The position numbers were made by a program, and so were the translations under genes. DNA of 64,000 bases. It comes from Longilinea sp964536805 (GTDB lineage: Bacteria; Chloroflexota; Anaerolineae; Anaerolineales; Anaerolineaceae). Below, piece after piece: positions 60,634 through 64,000 of this stretch. The notes below the pieces were generated by a model. That model was not told the origin of the DNA, made no database searches, and was given only the letters and a program-made list of their open reading frames with translations. The stretch spans positions 124,001 to 188,000 of the forward strand of contig CAZHYQ010000002.1 in NCBI GenBank assembly GCA_964536805.1, given 5' to 3'. Positions within the stretch are counted from its first letter, which is position 1. The number at the start of each line of letters is the position of its first letter.

Positions 60634-61428
60634 TTGGCTACCCTGATGTCATTTTTATCGGTATTCTTCGTTGGGCTGGCGCTGATTCTGACGCTGATGA
60701 CGCTTCTATGGCTGCTCAGCCTGCGTCTTAAGAACTCCAGCATTGTCGATATCTTCTGGGGAACAGGATTTGTCCTCGCAGGATGGCTGTACTTTGCACT
60801 GACGCCGGATGGACTTCAATTGCGCAAATTGCTAATCGCCGGATTGGTGACGATCTGGGGAATGCGCCTTTCCATCCATGTTCTCAAACGAAACATGGGG
60901 AAACCGGAAGATTTCCGCTACCAAAAATGGCGCGGCGAGGCTGGAAGCAAATGGTGGTGGCAAAGCTTCTTCCGCGTTTTCCTGCTTCAAGGCGTTCTAT
61001 TGTGGATTATTTCGGCCCCGCTGCTGGCCGCACAGTTCTATTCGCGACCGCAAATGTTGACCGCGCTCGATTTCCTCGGTGCAATCATCTGGCTCATTGG
61101 TTTCTTTTTCGAAGCCGTTGGCGATTACCAGCTTACCCGCTTCAAGTCCCGGCCGGAGAACAAAGGCAAGGTCATGGACCGCGGCGTCTGGCGCTTCACC
61201 CGCCACCCAAATTACTTTGGCGACTCGGCCCAATGGTGGGGATATTACCTGATTGCGGCAGCAGCCGGAGGTTGGTGGACCATTTTCAGTCCCATCCTGA
61301 TGACGCTATTCCTGCTGCGCGTATCCGGCGTGGCTTTGTTGGAAAAAACCATGCAAACGCGGCCAGGTTATAAAGAGTACATCGAGAATACCAGCGCGTT
61401 TATCCCCTGGTTTCCTAAAAAGCGTTAA
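60634..61428 (+). CDS. DUF1295 (steroid 5-alpha-reductase-like) membrane protein
   Basis: 264 residues with six to seven helices. Typical motifs: SIVDIFWGTGFV, RYQKWRGE, GVWRFTRHPNYFGDSAQWWGYY, and GYKEYIENTSAFIPWFP. Predicted NADPH-dependent membrane reductase or methyltransferase-fold enzyme; substrate unknown. Start is TTG 60634 or ATG 60646. Last gene of the selenoprotein operon. Confidence 0.9.
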   Translation: MATLMSFLSVFFVGLALILTLMTLLWLLSLRLKNSSIVDIFWGTGFVLAGWLYFALTPDGLQLRKLLIAGLVTIWGMRLSIHVLKRNMGKPEDFRYQKWRGEAGSKWWWQSFFRVFLLQGVLLWIISAPLLAAQFYSRPQMLTALDFLGAIIWLIGFFFEAVGDYQLTRFKSRPENKGKVMDRGVWRFTRHPNYFGDSAQWWGYYLIAAAAGGWWTIFSPILMTLFLLRVSGVALLEKTMQTRPGYKEYIENTSAFIPWFPKKR

Positions 61429-61456
61429 CTGGCTGGAAATGAACTTTACTTGCCGG

Positions 61457-62962
61457 TTATAGTCCCTTCGCCAGCAGGTAATACAATTCGTTCCAGCGCA
61501 GCTTATCCTTGAATTCCTCAACCCGGGTGTTTTCGTCGATCAACAGGAATTCAATGCCTGCCATGCCTGCAAAATCGCGTAAATGTTCAGCGTCAATTGC
61601 ATAACTGAAGCTGGTATGGTGCGCGCCGCCGGCATAGATCCAGGCCGCCGCGGCGGTTTTCAGGTTTGGACGCGGCAGCCACAGCGCCCGGGCGACTGGC
61701 AGTTTAGGCAGGGGTGCTTCTGTTGGTACCACGTCCACTACATTGGCTACCATGCGGAAGCGTTGTCCCATATCCATCAGGGAGGCGCCGATGGCAGGTC
61801 CGGTATTGGCATCAAAGATCAACCGCACCGGATCGGCTTTTCCGCCGATGGAGAGCGGCAGAATCTCCAGGCGCGGTTTGGTGGCCGCGATCGATTCGCA
61901 CACTTCCAGCATGTGAGCGCCCAATATTTTTTCGCGCCCCGGAATCAGGTGGTAAGTGTAATCTTCCATGAAACTTGCGCCGCCTGGCAATCCGGCTCCC
62001 ATCACCTTCATGGCGCGCAGCAGAGCAGCCGTTTTCCAGTCGCCCTCCGCTCCAAAACCGAAACCATCCCGCATCAGCCGCTGAACGGCTAACCCGGGCA
62101 ATTGCCGCAATCCATGCAGATCCTCAAAATTGGTGGTGAAGGCCTTAAAGTTGCCATCGCGCAGGAAATTGCGCAATCCCACTTCAATGCGCGCCCCATC
62201 TCTCAGGGATGAATAGCGCGCGCCGCCTGGCTGCAATTCGGGTGCGACCTCATATTCGGACAGGTAACTCTGCAATGTCAGGTCAATATCCTTATCCGCG
62301 GCTCCATCCACGGCCTTGACCAAATCGCCCAGCCCGTATCCCGAAACGGAATAGCCGAACTGGATTTGCGCGGCCACTTTATCGCCCTCTGTCACGGCCA
62401 CATCGCGCATATTATCGCCAAACCGGGCCACCCTGGCGCCCTGCCAATCCGCCCAGGCGGCCGCGGCGCGCGCCCACCCGCCCAGACTGATGCGCACATC
62501 TTCGTCCTGCCAGTGCCCAACGATCACCTTGCGCTCAAGACGCATCCGGCTGCCGATAAAACCAAATTCGCGGTCGCCATGCGCCGACTGGTTGAGATTC
62601 ATGAAATCCATATCAATCTCAGCCCAGGGAATCTCCCGGTTGAACTGGGTGTGCAAATGGACCCAGGGTTTCTTCAATACCCCCAACCCGCCGATCCACA
62701 TTTTCGCGGGAGAGAAAGTGTGCATCCAGGTAACCAAACCCGCGCACAGGGGCGAGGAATTGGCCTCCAGACACAGTTCACGAATGGCTTCCGGAGTGGT
62801 AAGGGTCGGTTTATACACCACGCGCACAGGCAAATGAGGCGAGTCGTTCAGCGCGGCACTAATTTGCTGCGAATCAAGTGCTACCTGCTGCAACGTTTTC
62901 GGACCGTACATATGCTGGCTGCCGGTCACAAACCAAATTTCGTATTGTTTCAGGTCAATCAT
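61457..62962 (-). CDS. araA: L-arabinose isomerase
   Basis: 501 residues, standard AraA. Begins YEIWFVTGSQHMYGPKTL; includes WMHTFSPAKMWIGGL, HLHTQFNREIPW, EGDWKTAALLRAMKVMG, and SFMEDYTYHL. Converts L-arabinose to L-ribulose with Mn2+. Its ATG overlaps the araD stop, in the order araB-araD-araA. Confidence 0.97.
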   Translation of the reverse strand: MIDLKQYEIWFVTGSQHMYGPKTLQQVALDSQQISAALNDSPHLPVRVVYKPTLTTPEAIRELCLEANSSPLCAGLVTWMHTFSPAKMWIGGLGVLKKPWVHLHTQFNREIPWAEIDMDFMNLNQSAHGDREFGFIGSRMRLERKVIVGHWQDEDVRISLGGWARAAAAWADWQGARVARFGDNMRDVAVTEGDKVAAQIQFGYSVSGYGLGDLVKAVDGAADKDIDLTLQSYLSEYEVAPELQPGGARYSSLRDGARIEVGLRNFLRDGNFKAFTTNFEDLHGLRQLPGLAVQRLMRDGFGFGAEGDWKTAALLRAMKVMGAGLPGGASFMEDYTYHLIPGREKILGAHMLEVCESIAATKPRLEILPLSIGGKADPVRLIFDANTGPAIGASLMDMGQRFRMVANVVDVVPTEAPLPKLPVARALWLPRPNLKTAAAAWIYAGGAHHTSFSYAIDAEHLRDFAGMAGIEFLLIDENTRVEEFKDKLRWNELYYLLAKGL

Positions 62963-63678
62963 CGCGACCCCTCCTCCATCGATTTTTTCGTCTGTCCGTA
63001 ATAAGCTTCTGCGCCGTGCTTGCGCAAATAGTGCCTGTCCAATAATTCCGGCTGCATGGGCGCCAGGCCTGGCTCGAGCATCAAAGCATGGTAGGCCATG
63101 AACGCAACCTCCTCCAACACCACGGCATTGTGAACAGCATCCTGCGGGTCAATTCCCCATGTGAACGGGCCGTGACTGTGGACGAGAACTGCCGGGATGG
63201 CGTCAGGATCTTTTCCCAGGAAAGTCTCCTTGATTACCCGTCCTGTTTCCAGCTCGTACTCACCCTGAATCTCGGCGTCAGTCATCTTTCGGGTACAGGA
63301 AATTTCTCCGAAAAAATAATCACCGTGGGTTGTGCCAAGCGGCGGGATGCCGCGTCCTGCCTGGGCAAAGCTGGTTGCCAAGCGGCTGTGGGTGTGGACA
63401 ATGCCGCCTACGTTCGGGAATGCTTTATAAAGTTCGAGATGCGTCGCCGTATCGGAAGACGGTTTGTAACTGCCCTCCACAACCTTTCCCGTTTCCAAAT
63501 CCACCACCACCATGTTTTCAACCTGCAAAGCCTCATAAGCTATGCCGGAGGGCTTGATTACCATAAGTTTTTGTTCGCGGTCGATGCCCGACACATTGCC
63601 CCAGGTAAATGTGACAAGACCGTGCCTGGGAAGCAGTAAATTCGCCTGAAAAACCTGCTCTTTCAGTTGCGCTAACAT
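62959..63678 (-). CDS. araD: L-ribulose-5-phosphate 4-epimerase
   Basis: 239 residues. Class II aldolase fold: TWGNVSGID, KPSGIAYEAL, GIVHTHSRLATSFAQAG with the zinc His pair, and HSHGPFTWG with another. Makes D-xylulose 5-phosphate for the pentose phosphate pathway. Stop overlaps araA start and its start overlaps the araB stop region, so the three are coupled. Confidence 0.96.
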   Translation of the reverse strand: MLAQLKEQVFQANLLLPRHGLVTFTWGNVSGIDREQKLMVIKPSGIAYEALQVENMVVVDLETGKVVEGSYKPSSDTATHLELYKAFPNVGGIVHTHSRLATSFAQAGRGIPPLGTTHGDYFFGEISCTRKMTDAEIQGEYELETGRVIKETFLGKDPDAIPAVLVHSHGPFTWGIDPQDAVHNAVVLEEVAFMAYHALMLEPGLAPMQPELLDRHYLRKHGAEAYYGQTKKSMEEGSR

Positions 63679-64000
63679 GGCGTCTGCCTCAACGCGTCCA
63701 CTGCTGCTCTTTCAATAACCAGACCCCTCTTGTAGCGTTCCATGAATGACGCAAAGCCCTCCATATCCACCGGGTCTGGAATGAGCGTCGTACCGTGTTG
63801 CCCGCCGAAGACTCTATTGGCAAGATATGCTTCCAGTGTTTCGTCTTCCCTCTTTTGAAGCATATACGCCGTAAGCAAAGCGATTCCCCAGGCACCGCCC
63901 TCACCGGCGGTCTCCATCACGGTCACCGGCACATTCATCGCGGCTGCCATAATTCTTTGACCGACATCCCTGGTTTTGAAAAAGCCGCCGTGGCCCAGGA
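63672..64000 (-). CDS. araB: Ribulokinase, C-terminal end (partial)
   Basis: The minus-strand frame enters from the right edge and ends at 63672. The visible part begins LGHGGFFKTRDVGQRIMAAAM and contains VMETAGEGGAWGIALLTAY, the FGGY-kinase C-terminal pattern. With araD and araA downstream this is L-ribulokinase. The N-terminal half lies outside the window. Confidence 0.9.
   Translation of the reverse strand, partial: LGHGGFFKTRDVGQRIMAAAMNVPVTVMETAGEGGAWGIALLTAYMLQKREDETLEAYLANRVFGGQHGTTLIPDPVDMEGFASFMERYKRGLVIERAAVDALRQTPC

Noticed and set aside
1..64000. tRNA, rRNA, insertion sequences, prophage or integrase genes
   Set aside because: None were recognised in the gaps or frames; the window looks like stable chromosome.

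Overview
The window reads like a chromosomal segment of a mesophilic, largely anaerobic member of the Chloroflexota, most likely class Anaerolineae. This is inference: no rRNA gene is present. The basis is the combination of Tad-type proteins with long Thr-Pro tails, lipoprotein-type HlyD adaptors with no outer-membrane partner, bactofilin, DUF92, a Na+-pumping acyl-CoA decarboxylase and the style of the DnaE and DnaA proteins. Coding density is high, most starts carry purine-rich Shine-Dalgarno (SD) sequences, and TTG starts are used repeatedly.

Layout. 1-3.1 kb: end of dnaE, pfkA and dnaA. 3.6-6.3 kb: a minus-strand FAD oxidoreductase and flippase-like membrane protein, plus a tiny membrane protein. 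6.3-15 kb: FmdB-type zinc ribbon, bactofilin, a degenerate CPBP protein, a YgbA-type protein, proS, a DegT aminotransferase, a membrane protein, a DUF92-PEBP in-frame fusion and an MFS carrier. 15.2-19.7 kb: three Tad-type surface/pilus genes with a Thr-Pro stalk. 19.8-23.5 kb: a complete Na+-translocating methylmalonyl-CoA decarboxylase operon. 23.5-26.1 kb: a secreted lipoprotein and a response regulator with a degenerate receiver. 26.5-30.65 kb: bifunctional nuclease, dnaB, a DnaD-like protein and a helicase-loader-like protein with two AAA+ domains. 30.7-32.6 kb: a probable small RNA followed by RNase J. 32.7-40.1 kb: RsbU-type phosphatase, an ABC exporter operon and its divergent MarR regulator. 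40.2-44 kb: GH13 glycosidase, rhomboid, AhpD-like protein, DNA glycosylase. 44-51.7 kb: a one-enzyme lipopeptide locus (FAAL-PCP-C-A-PCP-TE) with its phosphopantetheinyl transferase, and a DinB/ClbS-like gene. 52-58.7 kb: SHOCT protein, then a minus-strand run from a CarH-like B12 photoreceptor through a peroxiredoxin-like protein and an ABC exporter to photolyase. 58.9-61.4 kb: a divergent operon headed by a peroxiredoxin-like gene with an in-frame TGA at the active-site cysteine (probable selenoprotein), then DUF4345, DegV and DUF1295 genes. 61.4-64 kb: araB(partial)-araD-araA.

Most notable points. (1) The probable selenoprotein (UxxC) has a SECIS-like hairpin and sits divergently from a CarH-like photoreceptor whose operon ends in photolyase; the shared promoter region has four TGTCAA-like half-sites lying on the -35 elements of both promoters. 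(2) The NRPS has a readable specificity code close to the glycine code, suggesting an N-acyl-glycine-type product. (3) A consensus promoter and a strong terminator bracket a roughly 117-nt non-coding RNA before RNase J. (4) A 16-bp palindrome AGTT-N8-AACT occurs three times around marR, overlapping consensus promoters. (5) DUF92 and PEBP are fused in frame although a near-perfect internal SD precedes the PEBP start.
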